From Dysidea avara (lineage: Eukaryota; Porifera; Demospongiae; Dictyoceratida; Dysideidae): a stretch of 64,000 nucleotides of DNA. Of the stretch, positions 63,641-64,000 are shown in pieces. The notes beneath the pieces were generated by a model. That model did no database searches. It was not told the origin of the DNA and worked only from the letters and a program-made list of their open reading frames with translations. The stretch is taken from assembly GCF_963678975.1 (NCBI RefSeq), contig NC_089274.1, forward strand, positions 47,832,075 to 47,896,074, in the 5' to 3' direction. Position numbers and translations under genes: made by a program. The stretch's first letter is position 1, and every line of letters starts with the position of its first letter.

Positions 63641-64000
63641 TGAGTCACTTTGCGTTATTATCTTGTCACTGGAACTTATCCACGAGCTTCACCAGGCATC
63701 TTCAGTACCCATAACTCACTAGGAAAAGTTTCAACTTGCCTGTAATTATAGTTATTCTTTCATCCTATATAGACACACATATTTATAGCAGCAAGTTAGC
63801 TTTTTGCCCAAAGTAGGTGTGACAGTACCATGTGTAATTTAATAAACAACCAATCTCCATTCAGTATCTCTTTATCATAAGCCTTACATGGAATTCATGT
63901 TTTTCATGCATCAGAGCGAAGTTTACCCTTCTTGTACATACTTTTGTGGCGTTTTTTTTGTTTTAGATTGTTAAGTGCCATACCACGCAAGTTTAAGAGA
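63641..64000. other. Window-edge stretch
   Basis: Nothing supportable; it may include upstream kinase-gene intron. Confidence 0.4.

Overview
This window is eukaryotic and metazoan, most likely from a sponge. The evidence is AT-rich DNA, spliced genes with introns of about 50-60 bp beside much larger transposon-filled ones, an extracellular gene built from sushi (CCP) domains on phase-1 exons, a receptor-type tyrosine kinase, and a very dense mix of DNA transposons and LINEs. The sponge assignment is inference; no rRNA or mitochondrial marker is present.

Two host genes can be supported, both on the minus strand. Coding exons at 1-383 and 5197-5691 join in matching phase across a 4.8 kb intron and encode part of a secreted or membrane protein with CCP domains. 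Six exons between 56003 and 62660 encode a complete-looking tyrosine kinase domain and a short C-terminal tail, with every splice phase agreeing. The 50 kb between them is almost entirely mobile DNA.

Region by region. 0.4-20 kb: two near-identical 652-bp inverted-repeat elements, hAT and Mutator-like foldback elements with intact 8- or 9-bp target duplications, three copies of an unusual palindrome, tRNA-derived SINE heads and TTTTAGTTATAG-type repeats. 21.1-45.4 kb: three large DNA transposons lie end to end, within a few bases of each other. Element W (21108-29431) has TG...CA ends, a TATA target duplication and a spliced integrase gene. Element X (29436-33460) has a DDE-type transposase with a Tudor-like tail. 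Element Y (33463-45430) has a spliced P-element-type transposase and a convergent second gene. W contains a TA-flanked element holding a LINE. Y contains a complete two-LTR Gypsy-type element that has lost its reverse transcriptase and that itself holds an element holding a LINE. 45.4-56 kb: Harbinger-like, hAT and 5-bp-duplication elements inserted in LINE relics. 56-64 kb: the kinase gene, a 393-bp tetranucleotide array and further MITEs.

The signals least explained by known feature types are three. The first is a palindrome family whose arms differ between copies but stay complementary within each copy. The second is a roughly 17-27 base motif centred on CTCTAATAGAG, present at 14 loci inside unrelated elements. 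The third is the abutting triple-transposon cluster, in which the large genes are mostly interrupted by single in-frame stop codons. All coordinates and alignments were made by eye.
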